DNA of 64,000 nt. Source: JACDAN01 sp963842235. GTDB lineage: Bacteria; Actinomycetota; Thermoleophilia; Gaiellales; Gaiellaceae. The notes under the pieces were generated by a model. The model was not told the origin of the DNA. It was given only the letters and a program-made list of their open reading frames with translations, and ran no database searches. The stretch lies in NCBI GenBank assembly GCA_963842235.1, contig CAWJFT010000002.1, forward strand, positions 89,026-153,025. The letters are read 5' to 3'. How positions within the stretch are numbered: the first letter of the stretch is position 1; each line of letters starts with the position of its first letter. Made by a program: the position numbers and the translations under genes. Shown here one piece after another: positions 24,810 through 32,882 of the stretch.

Positions 24810-25520
24810 TCAGTAGCCGAGATAGGACTTACGGACGCCTTCGTGGCGGCGGAGCTCGTCGCTTGTCCCCTCCACCGCCACCTTGCCGACCTCGAGCACA
24901 TAAGCGCGCGCTGCGATGTCGAGCGCGATCGTTGCGTTCTGCTCGACGACGAGCACGGTCAGGCCCTCCTCCTCGTTCAACCGCTGGACGATCGAGAACA
25001 GCTCGCGAACGACTGTCGGCGCGAGCCCGAGCGACGGCTCGTCCAGCATTAGCAGCCGCGGCCGCGAGACGAGCGCCCGCCCGAGCGCGAGCATCTGCTG
25101 CTCGCCGCCGCTGAGCGTGGCAGCGGGCTGGTCGCGTCGCCGGTCGATCCACGGGAAGTAGCCGATAACGCGCTTCGCTTCCTGCTCGAGCACCGCGCCG
25201 CGTCCCGAGCCGACGGCGCCCATGCGCAGGTTCTCCCAGACGGTCAGCTCCGGGAAGAGGCCGCGCCCTTCGGGCACGTGGGCGACCCCGTGCCGCGCTG
25301 CGTACTCGGGGCTCCTTCGTGCGATCCGCCGTCCGTCGAAGACGATGTCGCCGGAGGTGCGGGTCATGCTGGAGATGCTCCGGAGCGTCGTCGTCTTCCC
25401 CGCCCCGTTTGCCCCGAGGAGCGCGACGACCTCGCCGTCGTCCACCGTCAGGGAAACGCCGTGCAGCGCCCGGATCGGCCCGTACCGGGCATGCACGTCC
25501 TTGAGCTCAAGCAGCGGCAT
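24810..25520 (-). CDS. ABC transporter ATPase, LivF-like
   Basis: 236 aa. Walker A LLGANGAGKTTTLRS, the signature ATLSGGEQQMLALGRAL, Walker B LLMLDEPSLGLAP, and H-loop replaced by the LivF-typical VVEQNATIALDIA. LivF-type proteins energise import together with a LivG-type partner, which is the preceding gene with a 14-nt overlap. Confidence 0.92.
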   Translation of the reverse strand: MPLLELKDVHARYGPIRALHGVSLTVDDGEVVALLGANGAGKTTTLRSISSMTRTSGDIVFDGRRIARRSPEYAARHGVAHVPEGRGLFPELTVWENLRMGAVGSGRGAVLEQEAKRVIGYFPWIDRRRDQPAATLSGGEQQMLALGRALVSRPRLLMLDEPSLGLAPTVVRELFSIVQRLNEEEGLTVLVVEQNATIALDIAARAYVLEVGKVAVEGTSDELRRHEGVRKSYLGY

Positions 25521-26241
25521 CCTCGCCCCCGAGGTAGGCCTCGATGACGTCTGGATTCCGCTGCACCTCTTGCGGTGTGCCCTCGGCGATCTTCTCGCCG
25601 AAGTTCAGGACGTGGACGCGGTCGCTGATGTTCATGACGAGCGCCATGTGGTGCTCGACGATCAGCAGCGTCAGGTCGAAGTCCTTGCGAAGCCGCCTGA
25701 TCAGCGTCGCCAGCTCGTCCACCTCCTCGTGGTTGAGCCCGCCGGCCGGCTCGTCGAGCAGAAGCAGCCGCGGACGGGAGACGAGGGCGCGGGCGAGTTC
25801 AATCCGCTTCAGCGTCCCGAAGGGCAGGCCCGCCGCCGGGCGCTGCGCCAGGTGCGCGAGGCTGAGATAGTCGAGCGTCTCGTGCGCGAGGGCACGCCCC
25901 CGCCGCTCGCCGAACGGGTGGAGACGCGTGTGGGCGCCGACGAGGATGTTCTCCGCCACTGTCATCGTCGGAAAGAGGACGACGTTCTGGAACGTGCGCG
26001 CGACGCCGCTCCGGATCACCCGGTACGGCCGGATCTTCAGCAGATCGCGGCCGTCGAAGACCACTCGTCCTTCGTCCGGCTGGTAGAGGCGGGTAATGAC
26101 GTTGAAGAGCGTCGTCTTCCCGGCGCCGTTCGGCCCGATCAAACCGGCGATCGTTCCCTCCTCCAACGCGAGCGAGACGTCGTCGAGGGCGACGATGCCC
26201 CCGAAGCGACGGGTTACGTTCTCGACAGCGAGCAACGCCAC
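25507..26241 (-). CDS. ABC transporter ATPase, LivG-like
   Basis: 244 aa. Walker A LIGPNGAGKTTLFNVI, signature PFGTLKRIELARAL (a variant of LSGG, as often in LivG proteins), Walker B LLLLDEPAGGLNHEE and H-loop LLIVEHHMALVMN; the LivG-specific GVARTFQNVVLFPTMTV is present. GTG start at 26241. First gene of the minus-strand transporter operon, 17 bp from a divergent MBL hydrolase start. Confidence 0.92.
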   Translation of the reverse strand: MALLAVENVTRRFGGIVALDDVSLALEEGTIAGLIGPNGAGKTTLFNVITRLYQPDEGRVVFDGRDLLKIRPYRVIRSGVARTFQNVVLFPTMTVAENILVGAHTRLHPFGERRGRALAHETLDYLSLAHLAQRPAAGLPFGTLKRIELARALVSRPRLLLLDEPAGGLNHEEVDELATLIRRLRKDFDLTLLIVEHHMALVMNISDRVHVLNFGEKIAEGTPQEVQRNPDVIEAYLGGEDAAA

Positions 26242-26258
26242 AGGGCGACGATCATACG

Positions 26259-27338
26259 GTGCTGATGCTGGAACTGGACGGCGGAATCCGACGGGTGACG
26301 TTCGCGCTGCCGCTCGGGATCGATCACGTGCACTGCTATCTCCTGCCGGCGTCGGGAGGGGGCTGGACGCTGGTCGACACGGGCCTCGGACTTCCCGATG
26401 CCCGCGAGCAATGGGCGGAGACGCTGGACGGGGTCGACGGGCCGGTCAGCCGGATCGTGGTCACGCACTTCCATCCCGACCACGTCGGTGCGGCGGCCGA
26501 CGTCTCGCAGATCACCGGCGCGCCGGTGTTCCAGGGCCGGGAGGATTTCGACCAGTGCGTGCGCACCTGGGGCCAGCCGCGGAACGAGCAGCGGATGCCG
26601 GACTACCTCCGCGTTCACGGAGTGCCCGCCTCCGACGTCGAGTCGTTCCGGGAGGAAGCGGCCGCGTTCGCGCGGCTCGTCCGGTTTGCGCCCGATCCGG
26701 AGCTCATCGACCCCGGCGACGAGATCGACGGCTGGGAGGTGCTCCATCTGCCCGGGCACGCCGACGGGCATCTCGCACTGTTGCGGGACGGCATCCTCGT
26801 TGCAGGCGACACCCTGCTCGCGTCGATTACGCCCAACGTCGGGCTCTATCCGGACTCCCGGCCCGATCCGCTCGGCGACTACCTCTCGTCGCTGGAGCGA
26901 ATCGCCGAGCTCGCCCCCCGTCTGGCCCTTCCCGGCCACGGCGTGGTGATCGACGATCCAGCCGGGAGGGCACGCGAGCTGATCGCGCACCATGCCGAGC
27001 GCCTCGAGCGCACGGCGGAGGCGCTCGACGGCCGGCCGCAGAGCGCGTACGCCCTCTCGTTCTCGCTCTTTCCCGAGCCGCTGTCCCCCACGCTGCGCCG
27101 CTTCGCCCTCGCCGAGACGCGCGCCCATCTCGAGTACCTCGTCCTGCGGGATGGGGCACGCCGGGTCGATGACGGGCCGGACGCGTTTCGTACACCGCTT
27201 CCGAGTAGCCCCGTCGCGGCGAATTCACGTTCGGTTGCTACGGAGCGCGAAGCGCCGGTCCGACGTCCGGTCGAAGACGCGCTCGGCGCGCCCCTCGAAC
27301 CAGCCCGATCGAACGTCCCCGATCGGCGTGTCGAATAG
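26259..27338 (+). CDS. MBL-fold metallo-hydrolase
   Basis: Up to 359 aa. The metal motif is VVTHFHPDHVGAAAD (H-x-H-x-D-H), later His in LHLPGHADGHLALL, Asp in LVAGDTLLA and His in LALPGHGVVI, so all ligands are present. The winged C-terminal domain (LSPTLRRFALAETRAHLEYLV) is typical of the group acting on hydroxyacyl-thioesters or lactones. GTG 26259 or ATG 26265 are both possible. The last 45 residues are low-complexity and overlap the convergent gene by 114 nt, so a lost earlier stop near 27210 is suspected. Confidence 0.85.
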   Translation: MLMLELDGGIRRVTFALPLGIDHVHCYLLPASGGGWTLVDTGLGLPDAREQWAETLDGVDGPVSRIVVTHFHPDHVGAAADVSQITGAPVFQGREDFDQCVRTWGQPRNEQRMPDYLRVHGVPASDVESFREEAAAFARLVRFAPDPELIDPGDEIDGWEVLHLPGHADGHLALLRDGILVAGDTLLASITPNVGLYPDSRPDPLGDYLSSLERIAELAPRLALPGHGVVIDDPAGRARELIAHHAERLERTAEALDGRPQSAYALSFSLFPEPLSPTLRRFALAETRAHLEYLVLRDGARRVDDGPDAFRTPLPSSPVAANSRSVATEREAPVRRPVEDALGAPLEPARSNVPDRRVE

Positions 27339-28262
27339 GGGCACGAACGGCTTGAGATCGAGCACAGGTGACCCGTCCAGGAGGTCGAGGCCCTCGACGA
27401 CAACCCCGGAAGGCTCGATCGAGACGATCCGGGCAAGTGAGAGGCCGATCGGATTCGGACGCCGAGGGGACCGCGTCGCGAACGTGCCGTGCGACACCTC
27501 GTCGAGGAACACCCGCACCGTCGAGTTCCAGCCGACCGTCTCGTGTAAGTGCGCGAGGACCCAGACGTGAGTGAAGCCGTCCAGGTCGGCGAGACAGCCG
27601 GCGTGCTCTTCCGAGACGTCGATCGTGGACGCACCTTTCGTGTCGGCCATAGCCTGAAGCGGCATCCCGTCGATCTGCGAGTGCGGCGACACGACGTATC
27701 CGATCGGCTTGTAGACGACCGGCTCGGCGGTGCGGCTCTCGAGCAGCCCCTCGACGAAGGAGAGGGCGCCACGACTCGCCGATAGGCGCCACAGTGCGAG
27801 TGTTCGATCGAATCCGGATGCCGAAGCAAGCTGCTCACTCAGAGCTTGCTCGATACGCACCAGCACGGATGCCTGCCGCTCGAGGACCTGCTGGGGGTCA
27901 AGCCGTGCACGATCATGGAAGAGCAGTTTCAGCATGAGCTCGGAGCGAAGATCGCGCACATGGGCGACCGGGCTGCCACGCCAGCGGACGAACTGCAAGC
28001 GGCCGCGTCGCGTCGGACCGAGGGTCGTACGCATCGGTCCCTCCTCACTCCGGGCCGTCCGTCGTACTTCGATGAGACCTCCGTCGCGCAGCTGCCGGAG
28101 CGCCCGATAAACGAGCGCTCGCGTGCACGAGTACACGCGACCGATGGAGCCCGAGGGGCTGAGCTCCCGGGCGATCGCCCATCCGTGCGCCGGCCGCTCG
28201 CAGAGCAAGCCCAGTGCCGCCCACTCGGGGAGCGGCGGCTCCGTAGGTGGTCGGCGAGCCAT
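27225..28262 (-). CDS. PadR winged helix fused to a TrmO/TsaA-type domain
   Basis: 345 aa from ATG 28262 (TTG 28301 would add 13 residues). Residues about 10-170 are a PadR-like winged helix (ALGLLCERPAHGWAIARELS, ALRQLRDGGLIEVRR) with its helical tail. Residues about 180-330 are a TrmO/TsaA beta-barrel: DLDGFTHVWVLAHLHE, RSPRRPNPIGLSLARI and LDLKPFVPLFD keep the S-adenosylmethionine-binding signatures. TrmO normally N6-methylates t6A37 of tRNA. A DNA-binding fusion suggests a SAM- or ligand-sensing regulator. It diverges from the Tat protein/modABC unit. Confidence 0.85.
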   Translation of the reverse strand: MARRPPTEPPLPEWAALGLLCERPAHGWAIARELSPSGSIGRVYSCTRALVYRALRQLRDGGLIEVRRTARSEEGPMRTTLGPTRRGRLQFVRWRGSPVAHVRDLRSELMLKLLFHDRARLDPQQVLERQASVLVRIEQALSEQLASASGFDRTLALWRLSASRGALSFVEGLLESRTAEPVVYKPIGYVVSPHSQIDGMPLQAMADTKGASTIDVSEEHAGCLADLDGFTHVWVLAHLHETVGWNSTVRVFLDEVSHGTFATRSPRRPNPIGLSLARIVSIEPSGVVVEGLDLLDGSPVLDLKPFVPLFDTPIGDVRSGWFEGRAERVFDRTSDRRFALRSNRT

Positions 28263-28354
28263 CCGTGCGAATCGTACGCGGCCCGCTCGGTCAGTAGTCA
28301 AAGAATTTCTACCGGTATGTTAGGGTCGGCGGCCGGAATGAGACGAGCGGGCGC

Positions 28355-28924
28355 GTGAACCGGAGACGTTTTCTTCTGAGCTCGACCGGCGCCTCGGCGG
28401 CGGTTCTGGGCGTTCCCTGGCTCGGCACAGCCGGCGCAGCAACCGACGACGACCTCGCCTTCGCGAACTTCGGCGTCTCGTGCGAGCTCCTGCTGAAGGA
28501 CTTCTACTCCAAGGCCCTGTCGAGCAAGCGCTTCCGCGGCGGACGCACGGCCGTCCTGCGTCAAGGGCACATGGCGGCGACGAAGCACGCCCGGACGCTG
28601 AGCAACCTGCTCGTCAGCTTCGGCGACACGCCGCCTGTCGAGCAAGACTTCGAGTTCGCCTGGCCGAGGCGTACGTTCTCGCGCGCTCCGGCGACGGTGA
28701 AGACGGGCCTTACCGTGTTGCGGGCGCTCCTCGGGGCTTACCAGAGCGCCGCAGCGACCGGTTCCGCCGTCGACTACCGGATCCTGTACGCGAGTCTCGG
28801 CGCGAGCATCGGCGAGCAGATCGGAGCCTTGTCCGCGCTCTCAGCACCAGTGGGCGCGAAGTCGTTCCCTGTGGCCACGGACGTCGAAACCGCCAGTGCC
28901 GCCATCGAGGCGTACCTGGGCTAG
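28355..28924 (+). CDS. Tat-exported ferritin-like domain protein
   Basis: 189 aa. The N-terminus NRRRFLLSSTGASAAVLG is a twin-arginine signal (R-R-x-F-L-L plus a hydrophobic stretch). The rest is helical, with LLLKDFYSKAL, HMAATKHARTLSNLL and GASIGEQIGALSAL positioned like the helices of exported ferritin-like proteins; an exact diiron ligand set cannot be confirmed by eye. GTG start. 13 bp before modA, so probably part of the molybdate operon; a role with a periplasmic metal is only an inference. Confidence 0.72.
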   Translation: MNRRRFLLSSTGASAAVLGVPWLGTAGAATDDDLAFANFGVSCELLLKDFYSKALSSKRFRGGRTAVLRQGHMAATKHARTLSNLLVSFGDTPPVEQDFEFAWPRRTFSRAPATVKTGLTVLRALLGAYQSAAATGSAVDYRILYASLGASIGEQIGALSALSAPVGAKSFPVATDVETASAAIEAYLG

Positions 28925-28937
28925 GAGGGCCGGCCGT

Positions 28938-29690
28938 ATGACAAACCGCTTCGCTGCACTTTTCGCGATCGCGCTGATCGCCGCATCCGCGCTCGCGTCG
29001 AGTGCCGGCGCGCGTCGGCAGGCGGATCCTCTGACGATCTACGCTGCCGCGTCGCTGACCGAGGTCTTCAGTACGTTCGATCGGGCGCAGAGATACAACT
29101 TCGCGGGGTCGAACGCGCTCGAGACCCAGATCCGGAATGGTGCGCCTGCCGACGTCTTCGCCTCTGCTGCCCCGCTCAACACACAGCGCCTCTTTCAGGC
29201 TCGGATGGTCGAGAAGCCCGTCACCTTCACCTCGAACCGGCTCGTCCTGATCGTCCCGCGCTCGAACCCGGCGGGCATCCACTCCGTCTACGACCTCAAG
29301 CGCAAGCCGGTGAAGCTCGTGATCGCAGGGGCGGCCGTGCCGGTCGGCGGATACACGCGCACGGTGCTGCGCAAGATGGGATTGACGTCGGTCCTCTCGA
29401 AGGTCGTGAGTCAAGAGTCCGACGTCAAGGCGGTCACCGGAAAGGTCGCGCTCGGACAGGCCGACGCCGGCTTCGTCTACGCGACCGACGCGCGACCGGT
29501 CCGCGCGCAAGTGGCTGTCATCCGCATCCCGGCCTGGGCGCAGCCACGGATCCGCTATGAGATCGCTGTCGTGTCGAGATCGAGCCACAAGGCGGCCGCG
29601 CGAGCGTGGGTGAAGAAGATCCTGTCGCCGAGGGGACAGAGGGCACTGAGGAACGCCGGCTTCCTTCCGATCCCGAAAGGGTCGCGATAG
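28938..29690 (+). CDS. modA: Molybdate ABC transporter substrate-binding protein
   Basis: 250 aa with a signal peptide (FAALFAIALIAASALASSAG). The mature start LTIYAAASLTEVFSTFD is the ModA hallmark, with NFAGSNALETQI, GAPADVFASA and QADAGFVYATDA supplying oxyanion-binding loops. It captures molybdate or tungstate outside the membrane. ATG follows GGAGGG at good spacing. modB and modC follow with overlaps. Confidence 0.93.
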   Translation: MTNRFAALFAIALIAASALASSAGARRQADPLTIYAAASLTEVFSTFDRAQRYNFAGSNALETQIRNGAPADVFASAAPLNTQRLFQARMVEKPVTFTSNRLVLIVPRSNPAGIHSVYDLKRKPVKLVIAGAAVPVGGYTRTVLRKMGLTSVLSKVVSQESDVKAVTGKVALGQADAGFVYATDARPVRAQVAVIRIPAWAQPRIRYEIAVVSRSSHKAAARAWVKKILSPRGQRALRNAGFLPIPKGSR

Positions 29691-30514
29691 GCCGGCTCTT
29701 TCGCGTCGCGCTCGTCCTTGCCACCGGCGTCGCGCTGCTCTTTTTGCTGCTCCCCATCGTGGCCGTTTTCCTGCGGGTTCCGCTGGGGGATCTCCTGTCG
29801 GCACTAGGGAGCAGTGCCGCACTCGACGCCATTCGGGTCACCGCCGAGACGATCGCGCTCGCCATGGCCGTCATCCTCGTGTTCGGGACGCCGGCGGCGT
29901 ACTGGATCTCGAGCCGGCGCGGGGTCGTGCGAGACGTTGTCGTCACGCTCGTCGAGCTTCCGCTTGTCCTCCCACCGGCGGTGGCGGGTATCGGCCTCCT
30001 GGTCGCATTCGGCCGAGCGGGGCTGCTCGGTGGCACGGTCGACGCAGTTGGGATCGACATCGCGTTCACGAAGGTCGCCGTGATCCTGGCCGTGACATTC
30101 GTCGCCAGTCCCTTCTTCCTACGCACCGCGGTCGCGGCGTTCGAGGCCGTCGACCCCACCCTCCCGGCAGCGGCGCGCACGCTGGGCGCCGGGCCCGGTC
30201 GAGTGTTCTTCCGGGTCATGCTGCCGCTCGCCAAGGGCGGGCTCGGCGCGGGCGCTGCGCTCGCGTTTGCACGCGGCCTGGGCGAGTTCGGGGCGACGAT
30301 CATGTTCGCGGGCTCGCTGCAAGGCGTGACACAGACCTTGTCGCTTGCGATCTACGAGCAATTCGATGTCGATTTCAACGTCGCGCTGGCGATCAGCGCG
30401 CTACTGATCGTTGTCAGCGCGGTCGTCCTGTTGTCCGTCAAGCTCATGACCAGATGGCACTCCTCGTCCGGTTCACTCATCCTCTCCGCTCCTTCGTCGC
30501 GTCAGCCGAACTGA
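29606..30514 (+). CDS. modB: Molybdate ABC transporter permease
   Basis: Membrane permease with about six hydrophobic segments and the EAA-like loop EAVDPTLPAAARTLGAGPGR; RGLGEFGATIMFAGSLQGVT is strongly ModB-like. The start is uncertain: GTG 29606 overlaps modA by 85 nt and adds an odd acidic leader, while the natural position next to the modA stop (29687) offers only ATA. A start codon error or rare start there is possible. Ends 61 nt inside modC. Confidence 0.88.
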   Translation: MGEEDPVAEGTEGTEERRLPSDPERVAIGRLFRVALVLATGVALLFLLLPIVAVFLRVPLGDLLSALGSSAALDAIRVTAETIALAMAVILVFGTPAAYWISSRRGVVRDVVVTLVELPLVLPPAVAGIGLLVAFGRAGLLGGTVDAVGIDIAFTKVAVILAVTFVASPFFLRTAVAAFEAVDPTLPAAARTLGAGPGRVFFRVMLPLAKGGLGAGAALAFARGLGEFGATIMFAGSLQGVTQTLSLAIYEQFDVDFNVALAISALLIVVSAVVLLSVKLMTRWHSSSGSLILSAPSSRQPN

Positions 30515-31509
30515 CGGTCTCGCAAGGCGAGACCCTGGCCCTGGTCGGCCCATCGGGCGCTGGCAAGACGACGACGCTCCGCGTCGTCGCGGGTCTACTT
30601 CGCCCACAGTCGGGCACGGTCACGATCGATCAGACCGTCCTGCTCGACACCGAGCGAGGGCGAAACGTCCCGCCCGAGCAACGAAGGGTCGGTTACCTCT
30701 TCCAGGAGTACGCGCTCTTTCCGCATCTCGACGTTCTCGGCAACGTGCGCTTCGGCGCGCGAGACCGCTCGATGGTGAGCGACCTCCTCGAGCGCTTCCG
30801 CATCCGACACCTCGCGCGTGTCCGGGTGAGCGAGCTCTCGGGCGGCGAGCGCCAGCGCGTTGCCCTCGCACGGGCACTGGCACGGGATCCGGCCGTGCTG
30901 TTACTCGACGAGCCGCTCTCGGCGCTCGACGCCCATACGCGTGCCGGAGTACGCGCGGAGCTCTCCGAGCTGCTCCATTCGCTTGCGCTCCCGACTCTGC
31001 TCGTCACCCACGACTTCGAGGACGCAGCTACGCTCGCCGATCGGGTCGGAGTCATCAGCGAAGGCCGCATCCTGCAGCTCGGCAGCCCGATGGAGCTCGT
31101 CTCGTCACCCGTCGACCCATTCGTCGCAACGTTCACCGGCGCAATGGTGCTGGCGGGTCGCGCGATCGGTACCCGCGACGGACTCACTGAGGTCGCGCTC
31201 GACAACGGCTTCACCGCCTGGAGCGCCGACTCGGGGGTCGGCCGAGTCAACGTTGCCGTCTATCCGTGGGATGTCGCGCTCGGCCCTGCAGTGGCGGACG
31301 ACTCCCGCTTGAATCACTTCACCGCCGCGATCACCTCGATCGCGCCGATGGGGAATCGGGTGCGGGTCAAGCTCGGACCAATCGTCGCCGAGATAACCGG
31401 AGCGTCGGCCGACCGCTTGAAGCTGCGCCCAGGAGCGATCGCCACGGCCTCGTTCAAGGCTACGGCTACCCGGCTCTTTCCTGCCGACGGCTCAACCCCC
31501 GCGGGCTAG
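30454..31509 (+). CDS. modC: Molybdate ABC transporter ATPase
   Basis: 351 aa. Walker A VGPSGAGKTTTLRVVAGL, Q-loop FQEYALFPHLDV, signature VSELSGGERQRVALARAL, Walker B LLLDEPLSALDAHT and switch His in LLVTHDFEDA. The C-terminal about 110 residues form a TOBE/Mop-like domain (LNHFTAAITSIAPMGNRVRV) expected for ModC. Last gene of the mod unit, 11 bp before the permease gene at 31521. Confidence 0.92.
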   Translation: MALLVRFTHPLRSFVASAELTVSQGETLALVGPSGAGKTTTLRVVAGLLRPQSGTVTIDQTVLLDTERGRNVPPEQRRVGYLFQEYALFPHLDVLGNVRFGARDRSMVSDLLERFRIRHLARVRVSELSGGERQRVALARALARDPAVLLLDEPLSALDAHTRAGVRAELSELLHSLALPTLLVTHDFEDAATLADRVGVISEGRILQLGSPMELVSSPVDPFVATFTGAMVLAGRAIGTRDGLTEVALDNGFTAWSADSGVGRVNVAVYPWDVALGPAVADDSRLNHFTAAITSIAPMGNRVRVKLGPIVAEITGASADRLKLRPGAIATASFKATATRLFPADGSTPAG

Positions 31510-31520
31510 GGTCGTAGCAA

Positions 31521-32867
31521 ATGGACGACCGCACGCCGGCCTGGGGCATCGAGCCGGTCCCGGAGCGACTCAGAGTCCTTGGCCTCGCCGACCTCACGGC
31601 GCTGTGGGGCAACCTCGGCGTCTCGCTGCTCGTGCTCGTGATCGGCGCGCTGCTCGTTCCGGCGCTGACCCTGCGGGACGCCCTGCTCGCGATTCTCCTC
31701 GGAAGCGTCATCGGGAACGCGATGGTTGGCGTCGCCGGCCTGATCGGCGCCGACGCGCGAGTCCCGGCCATGGTCGTGCTCCGCGCCCCGCTCGGGCGGC
31801 GCGGCTCCTACATCCCGACCGCGCTGAACGCGCTCCAGTGCCTCGGCTGGGCAACGTTCGAGCTGATCATCATCGCGGCGGCTGCGAGCGCCCTCTCCGA
31901 CAGGGTCTTCGGCTTCGAGGCCAAGCCGGCCTGGACGATCGGCTTCGGGCTCCTCACGGCGGTGTTCGCGCTCCTCGGGCCCGTCGGCTTCGTGCGCCGG
32001 ATCTTGCGCCGCTTCGGTGTTTGGCTCGTGCTCGCCTCGCTCATCTACCTGACCTGGTGGGCCTTGTCGGAAGCCGACCTCCGCGCGCTGTGGGACGCCC
32101 CAGCCCAGGGGGGCTCGTCGTTCTGGCTCGGCGTCGACCTCGTGATCGCGATCACCGTCTCCTGGGTGCCGCTCGTCGCCGACTACACGCGCTTCGCACG
32201 CGACCGCAGCTCGGGATTCTGGGGCTCAGGCGTCGGCTACTTCCTCGGAGGAACGTGGATGCTCGGGCTCGGCGTCATCATCGTCCTCTCGAGGGGCGTC
32301 AGCGATCCAGTCGAGATCCCGACCGCCGTCGCCGCCGCGGGCCTAGGCGCAGCCCTCGCCCTCCTGGCCGTCACGATCGACGAGACGGACGAGGCGTTCG
32401 CGAACGTCTACTCGACCGCGGTATCGATCCAGAACGTCGTCCCGAGGCTCCCCCAACGGGCGCTGATCGTCTTGGTCACGCTGCTGACGACGGCCGGCGC
32501 ACTCCTGATCCAGCTGCGCAACTACGAGTCGTTCCTGCTCCTGCTCGGCTCGTTCTTCGTGCCGCTCTTCGGCGTGCTACTCGCCGATTGGCTCGTCTCC
32601 GGAGCCCATTACACGCGGGCCCAGATCTTCGCCGCGCCGGACTGGAGGCCGGAGCTGATCGCCGCCTGGATCGTCGGTTTCCTGCTCTACCACTGGCTCC
32701 ACGAGCCGCCGCTCGGGCCCTCCTGGTGGGTGGACATCGTGGAGCAGACCGGACAGCCGAATCTCGGGATCGGAGCATCGCTTCCAAGCTTCGGCGTTTC
32801 GTTCGTGCTCGCTCTGGGACTCAGTTCAATCGGGTCTCGCTTGCCGCAGCCCGCCTCCAAGTGGTAA
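31521..32867 (+). CDS. NCS1-family cytosine/HMP permease (CytX/CodB-like)
   Basis: 448-aa membrane protein with about 12 hydrophobic segments. The N-terminal GLADLTALWGNLGVSLLVL, ARVPAMVVLRAPLGRRGSYI and the middle SWVPLVADYTRFARD are NCS1 signatures. Relatives import cytosine, purines or hydroxymethylpyrimidine. No thiamine riboswitch is visible in the short upstream gap, so pyrimidine type is open. Reads in the same direction as modABC. Confidence 0.87.
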   Translation: MDDRTPAWGIEPVPERLRVLGLADLTALWGNLGVSLLVLVIGALLVPALTLRDALLAILLGSVIGNAMVGVAGLIGADARVPAMVVLRAPLGRRGSYIPTALNALQCLGWATFELIIIAAAASALSDRVFGFEAKPAWTIGFGLLTAVFALLGPVGFVRRILRRFGVWLVLASLIYLTWWALSEADLRALWDAPAQGGSSFWLGVDLVIAITVSWVPLVADYTRFARDRSSGFWGSGVGYFLGGTWMLGLGVIIVLSRGVSDPVEIPTAVAAAGLGAALALLAVTIDETDEAFANVYSTAVSIQNVVPRLPQRALIVLVTLLTTAGALLIQLRNYESFLLLLGSFFVPLFGVLLADWLVSGAHYTRAQIFAAPDWRPELIAAWIVGFLLYHWLHEPPLGPSWWVDIVEQTGQPNLGIGASLPSFGVSFVLALGLSSIGSRLPQPASKW

Positions 32868-32882
32868 GCACAGTCGGGCAGG

